Source of the DNA: Hysterium pulicare CBS 123377
Taxonomy: Eukaryota > Ascomycota > Dothideomycetes > Hysteriales > Hysteriaceae
DNA length: 49,397 nucleotides
Direction of reading: 5' to 3'
Assembly (NCBI GenBank): GCA_000467715.1
Contig: AJFK01000232.1
Coordinates: 1 to 49,397 of the forward strand
How positions within the stretch are numbered: the first letter of the stretch is position 1; each line of letters starts with the position of its first letter. The notes under the pieces are model-generated. The model ran no database searches. It was given only the letters and a program-made list of their open reading frames with translations, and was not told where the DNA came from. The position numbers and the translations under genes were made by a program. Positions 1 to 10,087 of the stretch are shown here, in pieces.

Positions 1-1202
1 AAGGCAAGTACTGACCCGACGATGTTATTTGCTTGGTACGCGGCCATTCCAGCCCAGTTGGCGACGTAAGCTCCGGTTGCGAGATAGGTGCCTACATAGC
101 GCACCGTGACCTGAGTAGAAAAGCCCAGCATGCAAAACCCGAGAATGAGGCAGATGGAGTTGAAGACGATAATCGGGCCTCGGAGTCGAAACTTGTCTCC
201 GACGAGAGAGGAAAGGATGGCTGGGATGACGGCGTAGTAATAGGGGGGTGCGGACAAAAGGATCGCTTGGTTCGTGCTGAATCCCATGCCGCCCTGTAAG
301 ATGATGGGGAGGAAGTAGGATAGGCTTGTGGACACGAGGTTCTGGAGGAAGTATATGGTGCAGAAGCCATAGACTTTGACGTCTGCAGCATGTCGGAGGA
401 CTTTCTCCCAGCTGAAAGGGTCGATCTGGACGTCTCCTCTGTCCTTTTGGATTCGTGAAGCGAGGATGACGCTTTCTTCCTTGGAGAGGAATTTGAAGCT
501 GCGATGGGCATTTTCGGGGAAATCGACCATCCACCAGAAGGTTATGATGCCAATGAACGCGGCAATGGCTCCTTGGACTATGAACATCCACTGCCAGCCT
601 TTAATCCCGCTTCTGCCGTCTAGTTGGTTGAGACCGAAGTTAACGATGGAGCCGGTTGCGAGGACGATGACTTCGCCGCTTTGCATCAGCGCGAATCGAA
701 GCTGTTGTTCTCTCCTCGTGTAATAAGTAGATATGAGATACGTCAGGCCAGGATAGACTCCAGACATAGCGATACCCAGCAAGATCCTCAACGCAATCAT
801 CTGTCTCCACGTCTGCACAAAAGCCGTACAGAGCGTGATGATTCCAAAGCAAAACGTGATCAACGAGAACCATATCCTGGGCCCAAACGTCCTGACCGCG
901 ATAGTCGACGGTAGTTGAAACGCAATACTCGCGATGGTGAAAATGAATATAGACACTGAATACCGATTCCCCTGGTCCAAGTGCAGGTCCTTCAGCATCG
1001 ACGTCACAGAAGCGCTGGAAATAACACCGCTGTCCAGTAAATCGAGGCTACACAGGATTCCCGCAATGCTGCAGAGTCGCAGGTCCACTTTGAGCCGAAT
1101 TCGGCGCTCATGGGCTAAGTTGAGCTCTTCTTCTGCATTGGGCACCTCTTCGATTTCGCCGAGGAGCTCTGAGGGCTCGGAACGAGCGGGACTCTTGGAC
1201 AT
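1..1202 (-). CDS. MFS transporter, anion:cation symporter (Dal5/Tna1-like) family, 3' end outside window
   Basis: An uninterrupted frame starts at the ATG at 1202 and is still open at base 1, giving about 400 residues of a protein that usually has 450-520. The start (MSKSPARSEPSELLGEIEE) opens a hydrophilic, acidic cytoplasmic tail of about 40 residues, followed by repeated hydrophobic helices such as SVSIFIFTIASIAFQLPS, WFSLITFCFGIITLCTAF and WQWMFIVQGAIAAFIGIITF. The segment RILLGIAMSGVYPGLTYLIS followed by YYTRREQQLRFAL is characteristic of the ACS family, which takes up organic anions such as nicotinate, allantoate, pantothenate or vitamin-like acids by proton symport at the plasma membrane. 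The central hydrophilic loop (around residues 240-270) and several carboxy-half helices are also visible. The substrate cannot be read from the sequence. No intron is visible in this part. Family call is firm, substrate open. Confidence 0.88.
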   Translation of the reverse strand, partial: MSKSPARSEPSELLGEIEEVPNAEEELNLAHERRIRLKVDLRLCSIAGILCSLDLLDSGVISSASVTSMLKDLHLDQGNRYSVSIFIFTIASIAFQLPSTIAVRTFGPRIWFSLITFCFGIITLCTAFVQTWRQMIALRILLGIAMSGVYPGLTYLISTYYTRREQQLRFALMQSGEVIVLATGSIVNFGLNQLDGRSGIKGWQWMFIVQGAIAAFIGIITFWWMVDFPENAHRSFKFLSKEESVILASRIQKDRGDVQIDPFSWEKVLRHAADVKVYGFCTIYFLQNLVSTSLSYFLPIILQGGMGFSTNQAILLSAPPYYYAVIPAILSSLVGDKFRLRGPIIVFNSICLILGFCMLGFSTQVTVRYVGTYLATGAYVANWAGMAAYQANNIVGSVLA

Positions 1203-1779
1203 TGTGGTCGTGGGGTGGAGGTGGCATTTCGATGGGAAAGTTTGTGCGAGAGAAGGGGTTTTTGTTATCTGGTTGAGTCGACGATGTTACCTTGTAGGGT
1301 TGTGCATGTTCTAGAATATGTCTGGTCTAGCCTCTCGGGATCTACGACGCTTCGGAGTGCGGATGACTGCCGAGTTGCCGTTTTAGCAAGGTGGTGGGTG
1401 TTACCATTCTACAAAGATCTTTTGAAATCGGTAAAAGGGGATTCATTAAGTTGAAAAGCTGGAATGTGCTGTGTCTAGTAGTGCTGGTTTTGACATGGTG
1501 GAAAGTGGATAGACTTTAAGAGCATAGCTCATAACACCCATTATTATCTTACACATTCCACGGTTTACTAAATAATAGATATACATTTTGGTTCAAGAGT
1601 GGGGCATCTCATCAGTTGAAAGGGCGCACAAAGGCTCTGGACCACGATATCGGCAAGAAAATTGACACTACGGCTATTTTCAACATATCAACTATGCTGA
1701 TGCTTCTGAATTAGCTATTCCCTAGGCCTCGCCCTCAGTGAAACGCTTTTATCAAGATACTAAGTCCTATATATGATCA
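1203..1779. other. Intergenic: 5' flank of MFS gene, 3' flank of kinase gene
   Basis: AT-rich, with stop codons in all frames and only short chance frames. It should hold the promoter of the transporter (right of 1202) and the 3' untranslated region of the kinase that ends at 1780. I see no further gene. Confidence 0.5.
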
Positions 1780-3306
1780 TCATCTGACACCCTTCCGCAA
1801 CCATGGATCCGCTAGAAGCTCCTTGATAGGGGTTCTATCCTCAGGGCGCCACTGAAGCATCTTCCTCATGAAGGTAAGAAAAAGAGCCTTATCTTCGCCC
1901 TCCAGATTCCGTTCAGACTCTTCAAAACTCATTTCAGGTATCTCGGCCAGTTCTTTCAAGTTTCCTATCCTAAGTCAGGTACTGCAGACAAAGGCCAGTA
2001 GCTTCGATACTACGACTTACCATGCTCATCGAAGAAATCTCCTACTATTGGACTCTTCTCCAGCAAATCTTTGGGCGGCGGGCCTAGAAATGAAATGATA
2101 TCTGCGAGGTGATGAATCGTACTTAATTTGCGGTCCGGTCCGACAGAGGGGAACAAGATCTTCCCCTCGAACATATCCCAAGTCTAAGAGAGTAGTTAAC
2201 GCAGGAGATCTCCAGGCCGCTCAAAGTGATAAGACACTTACCAGAACTCCGACGTTCCAAATGTCAACCTCATAGCTCCAAGGGATGCCTAAAGTGACCT
2301 CCGGAGCGCGATACTGAAAAGGTTGAATGAGCTCGTCGTACTTCGATTGGCCGAATCTAGCTTCGCCAAAATCTGCTATTGTTGGTCTACCAGCCCCTCG
2401 TACACCTGCAATCTCTCGCGATGTATAGATAACAGAATCACCATCAATCTTTCTTTGGCTCGGATTGGTTTGCTCTTCTTTTTCAAATTCCTCGAGCAGG
2501 TGTTCTTCCTCCAGCGCGAGGAATATGTTTCTCTCCTGCAAATCTTTCATTGCAAGTCAGTATAATTCAGGAAGCAATTGATCGCTCCGATCGTAATCAC
2601 AGATACCAGGAGACAGCGGCATGAATAATGGATCTTGAGGACCGAGAAGCTATGGGGTTTCACTTACCTGTATGTACCATATGCGCCTCCGTGTGCAAGA
2701 AGTCAAGCGCAATGAAGATATGGATAAGCGTCATCTTCAACATGTCTTCAGAATATCGATTGTTTGGGAATTTGGTGCGGAACTCAGCCAAGCTCATCGC
2801 GAGAGTTTTATGCACTAAACACGGAAACTTCTGGCCAGCATGGTCGAGTTCAAATGAATCAGTCATAGTTCGAATAAGTGATGCGCCGTTGTGCTTTGAC
2901 TTTAATGTATTGAGATAATTGTAGACATCAATTTCCCTCTTCGCCTCGGGAGAATCTCTTGTGCACACTTTGACAGTGGCATATTTATGTGCACTGAAGA
3001 TCGTTTAGGCTAGGTGGGCAGATCCACTGGGGTAGTTATAACTTACTTCAAGTCTCTACAAAGCCACACGGTAGAGCCGCCTCCGTATCCGAGTTTGCCC
3101 ACGACCTGATATCTAGAGTCAAGAACTTCTCCGATCCGTACAGGATAAAATAAGAATGGAAAGTAATGAGGATGAGTCTCCTCTTCAAATGACTTCGTTG
3201 AGTCAAGTATTCGAAAGCCGGTAGTTGCGACATGATGTAGGGGTGATGGTGGCCTCTGTAGGAATCGCTGCGCAAGGCGCGACACAGACCGGAAGAGCGT
3301 GGCCAT
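1780..3306 (-). CDS. SRPK-like serine/threonine protein kinase, five exons
   Basis: Predicted exons are 3306-3047, 2993-2668, 2543-2242, 2183-2021 and 1964-1780; all phases join and give 411 residues. The order of kinase motifs is clear: glycine loop GYGGGSTVWLCRD near residue 75, the ATP-binding lysine in YATVKV, the catalytic loop HTDLQERN formed across the exon 2/3 junction, IADFGEA for the DFG motif, RAPEVTLG for the APE motif, and a carboxy-lobe segment TWDMFEGKILFP followed later by MLQWRPEDRTP and a DPWL end. This arrangement is typical of SR-protein kinases, which phosphorylate RS-rich splicing factors; filamentous fungi carry many lineage-specific copies of unknown substrate. The catalytic loop has Gln where active kinases usually have Lys. 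The amino terminus (MATLFRSVSRLAQRF) is Arg-rich and may be a mitochondrial presequence, which is inference. In exon 5 an upstream AG would give an immediate stop, so the second AG is used. Confidence 0.87.
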
Positions 3307-3792
3307 TGTTGGACTTGGTTGTCCTCGGTCTCAAAACCTCGCTTTCAAACCATCGAGTTCAAAATGTTCGGCTGATAATTCGGGTGAAGGTTTCTCCGCA
3401 GCTGCCTATTGTGACTCTTACTGGCAAACACTCGCCAGTGCTACCCTTTACTCGCCTTTCATTCACCTTGAAGCCCAGGCTGCTGTTTCTAAAGTCCAAA
3501 CTATGTGTATAGAACCAATCAAAAGCTCTAAGCTGGAGCACAATGCCTTTTTAGTTACCTTAACAAAATGTTCTCTAAAGACGGCGAAGGTCCAAGATAT
3601 GGACAAGCTTGACCGCATGTTCAACTCTGATGATGTCTTGTTTGGAGCCCCCAAACCTTCCGAGTTAGTCCTGCTGTGCTCTTTCACTGGATACCGCCGA
3701 GGATGTTAAAACCACCGTTCGTAGTAGTATTGACTCTGTAAACATTCAAACTATCAAGTTCAACCCAATCTCTTACTGCCATACACACAGAC
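3307..3792. other. Intergenic between kinase and small gene, divergent promoters
   Basis: The region separates the minus-strand kinase from the plus-strand small gene and so should hold both promoters. A plus-strand frame of 136 codons (3299-3709) crosses it and overlaps the kinase start on the opposite strand. It has no recognisable domain and I do not call it. The pyrimidine- and CAA-rich stretch just before 3793 looks like an ordinary fungal 5' leader. Confidence 0.45.
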
Positions 3793-4304
3793 ATGTTCAG
3801 AGCTACCCTAGCCCGCCTCACTAAGCTCATCGGCAAAGTGAAGATAACGGATCTTCCTCAAAATTACCAGGCCGCTGCTAAGAAAGTCCTTAAGGATTGT
3901 GACAAGGAGGTAGGGCTCAAAAAGTACAAATGTGACTTCGAATGCAACCTGACTGTTGATAACTAGGGCTCCCGTGTTACTCAAGCGGCCATCATGTAAG
4001 CTTATGCATGCGCATGGCATATGATGTTTCAATTTTTCTTTTTTAGTCCAATCTGCCGCAATGGTCCTCAATTTACTAGAATATCGCAGGGGTAAGCAGC
4101 CACACAAGTCCCACGATGACCCTTCCCTTCTGGATTCGGGGGAAATACTGGTCGACTGCCGACCCACAATTTGTCATAACCATGAGGCTTTACGACAAGG
4201 ACGGCAACAGAGTCGGATCGGTCCATATCCACGAGGACGAAACTTACAACCGTAAGGACAAGAATAAACCAGTGACTAAGGGCGGTCCGGGTGTGTCAAC
4301 ATGA
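3793..4304 (+). CDS. Small hypothetical protein, three exons (113 aa model)
   Basis: I do not recognise the family. The model joins 3793-3909, 3967-3995 and 4109-4304. The first intron (57 nt) starts GTAGGG, has a CTGAC branch site and ends AACTAG; without it the frame meets a TAG at 3964. The second starts GTAAGC. Its acceptor could be the CAAG ending at 4108, or there may be an extra 45-nt exon at 4047-4091 after a strong TTTTTTAG acceptor; both keep the same frame. The product starts MFRATLARLTKLIGKVKITD, contains an amphipathic Lys/Ala-rich stretch, and ends in a beta-rich segment (DPQFVITMRLYDKDGNRVGS, then VHIHEDETYN). It has no signal peptide and no cysteine in this model. The stop could also be avoided by another intron, so the end is uncertain. 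Confidence 0.42.
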
Positions 4305-5038
4305 TGTATGTGGTCGCTTCTACGATGCTCTGGAGGGAAGAGAGGCACACTGGAGGTTATCGATGGTATCTACTAGAGTCACAGTAGACTGCGGTCAATC
4401 CGACACAACCATTTTTGAAGATCGGGAAGGCCAATGAAGGCCGGTTACAGGGTACTGTATATCCTCTAATTCAATGCAATAGACATTGTGTCTTTTCGGG
4501 AAAACAGCTTCGAACATGTAGCGAGTCTGCTCTCCGTGAGAAAGTGATCGTTTGTCGTAGCCATACTACTTCTTATATTCACTGAATAATGTCGACTTAC
4601 TAAATGCCTGGATCGCGCTTCTCCAGCAAATCAATGCTGAGCTAAACTCAAGGATGATGATCGAGACGGAATTATGATCCTGAATTTATTCAGCTTTTTC
4701 CAACGTTACAAGATTGAGAGCTGGTGGTTCATTCGAACGCGAAGATGTCAAGTCGAGAGTTGCGGATCGATGAGAGGAAAGGGGGATTTCTGAAGAGTAG
4801 TTAGAGGCACGCTAAGAATTAGAACTAACCACTTTCAGCATTCCGATTATTTCCGCCATCCGAGTTCCATTTCTGACGATCACCATCGCTGGTTTCGAGT
4901 GACTCAAGATGCTGCTTATATATCCCTCAGTAATCCCTTCAAAAGAAATCCTAGGGATGATTCCAGGGCCAAATGTTGCACTGACCTGATATCGCATTGT
5001 TAAATACTCTCATACTATACAATTTCACGAACACAAGA
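4305..5038. other. Intergenic, with a possible minus-strand gene fragment
   Basis: No recognisable gene. A minus-strand stretch from the ATG at 4997 gives a protein-like segment (VSATFGPGIIPRISFEGITE), followed by a well-formed intron end (CTCTAACTACTCTTCAG, near 4790) and a short further frame. It could be a two-exon remnant or chance. The promoter of the transporter starting at 5039 should lie at the right end. Confidence 0.35.
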
Positions 5039-6694
5039 ATGGAGGTTTCTAGAGAACATTTGCAGCATGAGGATGGCATAGAGCTTAGAGACTTAGGGCG
5101 TGGAAGGGGAATAGCGACTGCAGATTTAGTTGCTGAGGCCAATTGGAGGTCTTCGCCTCAACATCGACGGTGAGCACATCATTCGAACTTTGTGTTGCCA
5201 TCTGAAGTCAGGTCTTTGCAGTGCGCCAATGTTGCCTTAATTGTTATTCTCAATCCTATTCCTCTATATATAGACAAAAGGCTATCCTTTCCAATCCTTT
5301 TTCCAATATCTTCCCTTTCTTAAGGCCTCACAACTGATTTCTTTTTCTCACTTCATAGCCGCGCCGCCCTGACAGTCCTTGCCTCCTTCGGCCTAACATT
5401 CACAGGCTGCGGCCTCAACTTCGCCTTCGGAGTCTATCAAGAACTTTACGAGACCCTCTCAGGTCCCTTCGAGCATGCCTCACCGGCCACAATCGATCTC
5501 ATTGGGACACTGGCCGTCTCGCTCATGACCATCGGCGCCCCTATCGCCTCTGCATGGACAAAAGCGTATACGCCTCGCACAGTCACTCTTATCGGAGGCA
5601 CAACGCTTTTGCTAGCTAACGTTCTAGCATCTTTCGGTCGACAGCTCTGGCACTTCATGCTTACGCAAGGGATTATGTTGGGCTGTGCGACTTGTCTTTC
5701 CTACATCCCTGCCGTGACTGTTGCTCCAGGTTGGTTCGACCAACGACGCGGCCTTGCCATGGGTATCATTCTTTCTGGAACAGGCGTCGGCGGTGTAGTG
5801 TGGGCGCCAGCCCTCCGCTCCCTTAATGCCAGCATTGGTTTTCGAAATACGTTGCGCTTGACCGGCGTCGTAGGTTTCATCCTCATATGCAGTGCTGCAT
5901 TCGTGCTTAAATGGGATCCCGACCGCGAGAGGAGAAATGCCGTTGAATATCCACGCCCAGTTCAAACAGGCAACGCTTCTCTGCTATCTAGGATCCGGCC
6001 TCGAAGACTAAAGATCCCGCTCGTAAATTGGCACATCGCACGTACCCGGCTCTTTGCCGCGGAAGCTCTAGGCGCAACAATGCAAGCAGCAGCTTATTAC
6101 ACCCCCGTCTACTTCTTCTCCTCCTACGCACGCACGCTCGGTTACTCATCCGCCACGGGAGCGAACTTCATCGCTGCATCGAACGCCTCCTCTGCCGGCG
6201 GGAAAGTCGTGCTTGGCTACGTCGCTGATCGCATGGGAAGACTCAACACCCTCTTCATCTGCACACTCATTTCCGCTGCGACGGCACTAGGTCTCTGGTT
6301 CCCATCCACATTCACCACTCCCGAGAACTCAGACACTCAAGCGAAGAGTCTATTCATCGCCTTCGCTATCTTATACGGTATCTTCGCCGGCGCATACGTC
6401 TCTCTCTTCCCGACTGTCCTTGTCGAACTCTTCGGTGTGCAGCATTTTGCGTCTGTCAACGGATTCTTGTATATGGTGAGAGGGTTTGGGACTTTGCTTG
6501 GGACGCCGATTGCCGGGGCGTTGATTAGAGAGGGAGGGAAGAGTATGGGGATGGGAGTGGGGATTGGAGCTGGTCGAGATAGTATGGAGTATCGACGGAG
6601 TAGTGTTATGGTGGGTGTGTTATTGATTGCTGCTACTATTATGGTGTTGTGGGTTAGGCTTGAGGCTGGGGGGTTGGGGAGGTTGAAGGCGTAG
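5039..6694 (+). CDS. MFS transporter, monocarboxylate porter (MCT) type, two exons
   Basis: Exon 1 is 5039-5169 and exon 2 is 5359-6694, giving 488 residues. The donor GTGAGC and the acceptor TTCATAG join CG|C without a frame break. Exon 1 encodes a hydrophilic tail (MEVSREHLQHEDGIELRDL); exon 2 opens directly into helix 1 (RRAALTVLASFGLTFTGCGL) with the FGVYQELYE segment typical of fungal MCT-like proteins. About twelve hydrophobic segments follow, including GWFDQRRGLAMGIILSGTG, a well-conserved family signature after helix 4, and the loop motif GYVADRMGRLNTL. Such proteins move monocarboxylates, riboflavin or similar small acids by proton symport in plasma or organelle membranes; the substrate here is not readable. 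The start was chosen because it supplies the normal tail and because the hydrophobic core begins only in exon 2. The intron (189 nt) is longer than its neighbours. The ATG at 5525, inside exon 2, would remove the first helices. Confidence 0.88.
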
Positions 6695-7101
6695 AGGGAA
6701 GGTAGATGGTGGCTATGGTGGAATATGAAGCTCTTTTGGAACATGTATTTTTTTGGTAAAAGAGTAGCCCCGCAGATCTAATATGTGGATAAAGATATAG
6801 ACCCGATCACGCAGAACGGGTCTTGTAGAGGTAGATGAAGAATGGGGATTCAAAACGGGCTCGGGGTGAAGGCGATTAGGCGATTCGATGCAGCACAAAT
6901 CTGAGGCTCAAGCCATTTGGCATAGACCTAGTATTTGGTAGTCCAGTAAAACAGTCAAAGAAATATAGATCATTTCGCTAGAATATCGCACTTAAGGTCT
7001 GAGAGAAGTAATCTAGGAAGTTGGAATTGAGATTGCTAAGATTTTGAGGTATCATGAAGTAAGAAAACTCCCCTATATACAACTAATATTCACTTTTATC
7101 A
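6695..7101. other. Intergenic between convergent MFS and pirin genes
   Basis: Both flanking genes end here, so this is 3' untranslated and spacer sequence. It is AT-rich and has no convincing frame. Confidence 0.5.
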
Positions 7102-8238
7102 TCACATCATAACCTTTCCAATCTCACTCTCCCAATTAGCCGCCCGCTCAAACCCGTTCGAATGTGTCTGATAATCCATCATTGCCTGCATAATCTCATC
7201 TCTAGTGTTCATGACGAATGGTCCGTACTGCACAACGGGTTGGTCGAGTGGCAGACCCGCTACAACAATGAATCTCGCTTCGGAGTCGGCACCCTCTTCG
7301 ACAGATATCTCGACGCTGTCGCCATCCTTCTCGAAGACTACATTGTGGTATTGGCCGATAGGTCTGCTAATGCCGTTCGACGACACGATGACCGAACCGT
7401 TCAAGATATAAGCGAATGCATTCCATCCCTTCGGTAGAGGTTGCTTCACTGTGCCACCAGGTTGTACTGTGAAATCCAGGAACCAAACCGGTGTATATGC
7501 GAGTTCCTTCACGGAATCCGTTCCATAGCTCCGTCCACTGATGACCTTGACCTTGACTTTGCCCTCATCAGCCGTAGCTACCGGGACTTCGCTGGCCCGC
7601 AAATCTCGGTATCGCGGCTCGCAAGCCTTTAGTTCCCGTGGGAGATCCACCCATAATTGCATTCCGACGTTCGGTGATCCGTCTTCGTTTTCGTGTGGCA
7701 TTTCGGCGTGCACGATTCCTTTGCCTGCGGTCATGAACTGCAAATCTCCCGAGTATAGTGTTCCTTTGTTGCCCGCAAAGTCTTCATGGTCTACTCCGCC
7801 GCTGATCAAGTACGTGATGGTTTCTTGGCCTCTGTGCGGATGATCAGGGAAGCCTCCTCCGGTAGCGACACCGAAATGGTCGAGCATGAGGAAAGGCGAG
7901 AAGTTGCGGAGTTGGGGCGTGCCAATTGAGCGACGCACCTTGGCGCCCTGGCCCTCGGATTGCTCGACTGCTAGGAAGGCCTTTTGGATCTTGCGCGGCT
8001 TCTCGGTGGTTAAGGGTTCATTGGTTGGAGGAATAACAGGAAGCCCTCGAAAGGGAGCATTTGCGGGGTTGTGCATTGCTGTCTTCGTCGACATATTCGA
8101 AGGTCTATTTAAAAATGTATTGACGGCTGGTTTAACTTTCGTAGATAGTTGTGTAAAGCGTGAAAGCATATACTCGTTGTTATAGATTCCGATGGCGATT
8201 GCTGCGATGCAGAAAAGAATGGAGAAGAGAATCCGCAT
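7102..8238 (-). CDS. Pirin family protein with amino-terminal membrane anchor
   Basis: A single exon of 378 codons from the ATG at 8238. Pirins are bicupin metalloproteins; the human one is a nuclear iron-dependent cofactor and several microbial ones act as quercetinases. All four metal ligands of the first cupin are present: the His pair in FPDHPHRGQE (about residues 133 and 135) and His/Glu in GIVHAEMP (about 177 and 179). The second cupin runs from about residue 250 (TVQPGGTVKQPLPKGW) to the end. Before the conserved core lies a short hydrophobic run (LFSILFCIAAIAIGIY) after MRI, which reads as a signal anchor. The frame stays open upstream to 8421, but that extension is Pro/Ser-rich and looks like leader. 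A shorter start at 8094 (MSTKTAMHNP) would give a soluble 330-residue pirin of more usual length. Which start is used decides the location. Confidence 0.9.
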   Translation of the reverse strand: MRILFSILFCIAAIAIGIYNNEYMLSRFTQLSTKVKPAVNTFLNRPSNMSTKTAMHNPANAPFRGLPVIPPTNEPLTTEKPRKIQKAFLAVEQSEGQGAKVRRSIGTPQLRNFSPFLMLDHFGVATGGGFPDHPHRGQETITYLISGGVDHEDFAGNKGTLYSGDLQFMTAGKGIVHAEMPHENEDGSPNVGMQLWVDLPRELKACEPRYRDLRASEVPVATADEGKVKVKVISGRSYGTDSVKELAYTPVWFLDFTVQPGGTVKQPLPKGWNAFAYILNGSVIVSSNGISRPIGQYHNVVFEKDGDSVEISVEEGADSEARFIVVAGLPLDQPVVQYGPFVMNTRDEIMQAMMDYQTHSNGFERAANWESEIGKVMM

Positions 8239-10087
8239 TGGAAGGTGGGGCCTATTTATACTTGGAACTGGAACTCGGGCGAGAAAGTACGAGAAGCATG
8301 AGGGAAGGATTGTGGGGATGTTCAGACATGATGAATGATGGGTTTGGTAAGCTCTTACAGTGCGGACGGATGGCAATTGTCCGGATGGCGTAGGGCTGAG
8401 ATTGAGATTTTGGCTGATCAAAGCCCATGTCAGCCATTAGAAATTGCCAAGAATCGGCAAGAGGCGTCGGGAACTGGAAGCACGTGATTTGCCCGCGAGC
8501 TTGAAGCTTAACCGAAACAAGTTTAGCTCCGTGCTTCAGTCCTCCTTCACCTTCTGCGCCACATCTTCCTACAATCCCACAAAGACGACGCATGAGATCG
8601 ATCACTCTTCTGCATAGGGATGCTTTTGTATGGTCAACGCCCATACCTCTGTCCCTTCGATGCGCTTACATACCGGAGTCAGCACATCCAGTGCCTATCA
8701 ACATCCGTCATCATCCTGGAGCTTGGAATGCAGCTATTTGCCATCTTGTATCATATGCGTCACGGCCCAAGAGTGGTCTGTGATATAACGGTGAAAACAG
8801 AGCTACAGATCACAGCAATGAGAACCTTCCCTTGGGAAGGTAAAGTCGATTTTCGAAGAACCTAGGATTTCAATAAGAGGATGGCACGCTTAGAAGCATC
8901 CTAGAGAAAGAAGGGAGCTTAATAGCCGTTGAGCATCGAATGCTTCATATCTTGGCCGACTCAAAATCAAGGCCAGAGCTAGATATCTCCAGCCTTCTAA
9001 CCTTCGAAGATGTCAAGATCCGGCAAGAATGTTCTATATTGCGACAGATCCTTCTGTAGAACCTCCGACGCTTCGCCGTATATTTCTTAATGTCCCAGTT
9101 GGCCTATACGAACCTCTCAACCGGGAAAGTCGGCTTCGACTGGACCACAAACAAGAAAAACGTTATTCACTTCCACGCAGGCTGACAATGCTGCCCAAGA
9201 AGCTGTTCGAAGGATCTGAGTCTCTGTTTGGACGCCCCAAATGCACTTAAGGACTGCCTCATGACTTTTTCGAAGTTTGACCGTGGAGATCAGTGGGGAA
9301 ATGACTGACGATGAATCAAGCAGCGTTCTAAGCCACCGAAACAAGACAGAATCCCGATAGAGCATGGCTGATGGTACGTTTATCCATAGCTTCGAAAGCA
9401 AGGGCTGACATCGGACATTGGAGTCTGAAACATTCGGGTCCAAGTTCCCGGTTGGGACAGCGGTGGGTTGTTTAAGTACCCCAAGGTAGGTCAAGCCAAG
9501 TGAGTATCAGCAATATAATCTTTGATATGGGTTGTTTGAGCTTGCTACAACATCTGAGGAATTTTTACAGCTCGCTCAACGCTTCCCAAATGGAAATATG
9601 GGAGGTGTCTCTACTCATGGGTCAGCAGAAAGGGCTAAAGTCTGCCTCTGTTGCTCATTTGAGGGGATCATATCCTATAGCTTTGGAGGTCGAATTGCTA
9701 ACCTCACTAAAAGGCCCTATCAAGCTCGTCAGTATGTGATACAATTTCTTATAGTGCTCTTGATGCATGCCAGCAATTGAGATCGTCGATGTAAGAAGCT
9801 GTCACGTGAGCGCGCACGCTTGATACTTCAACTCCCTGTTTAGGAGTTCGTAATAACTTGTTCTGTCCAAGTTGCGATGGAAAACATGTTTTAATGTTTA
9901 TTGTACTGGCGGACATTGGGGATCCGAATATTTGTTCTGGTCTAACCGCGTCCGACAGCTCCGAGATGAACGCGCGCTGTGCATCCCGAGGTCGCTCTGA
10001 AGGGTCGATCTCCTCGTCATGCCTCCGCATCAAATATTCATATATTACCACATCGAAGTTGAAGTTACAAGCGCTGGAAACACCAAC
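8239..10087. other. Gene-poor interval of about 1.8 kb
   Basis: It holds the pirin promoter and the F-box promoter. In between, several plus-strand stretches look faintly protein-like, for example a frame around 9532-9740 containing FPNGNMGGVSTHG, but each is soon interrupted by stops and I could match none to a family with confidence. Old gene remnants are possible. I see no RNA gene. Confidence 0.4.

Noticed and set aside
25-591. 188-codon and other minus-strand frames at the left edge
   Set aside because: They are shadows: the true minus-strand frame is the MFS permease open from 1202 through base 1.
3299-3709. 136-codon plus-strand frame between kinase and small gene
   Set aside because: It overlaps the kinase start on the opposite strand, has no domain and lies where both promoters should be.
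9000-9250. Cytochrome P450 remnant
   Set aside because: A weak resemblance to an ExxR-type region needed several frame changes and had no heme-binding motif, so the evidence is too thin.
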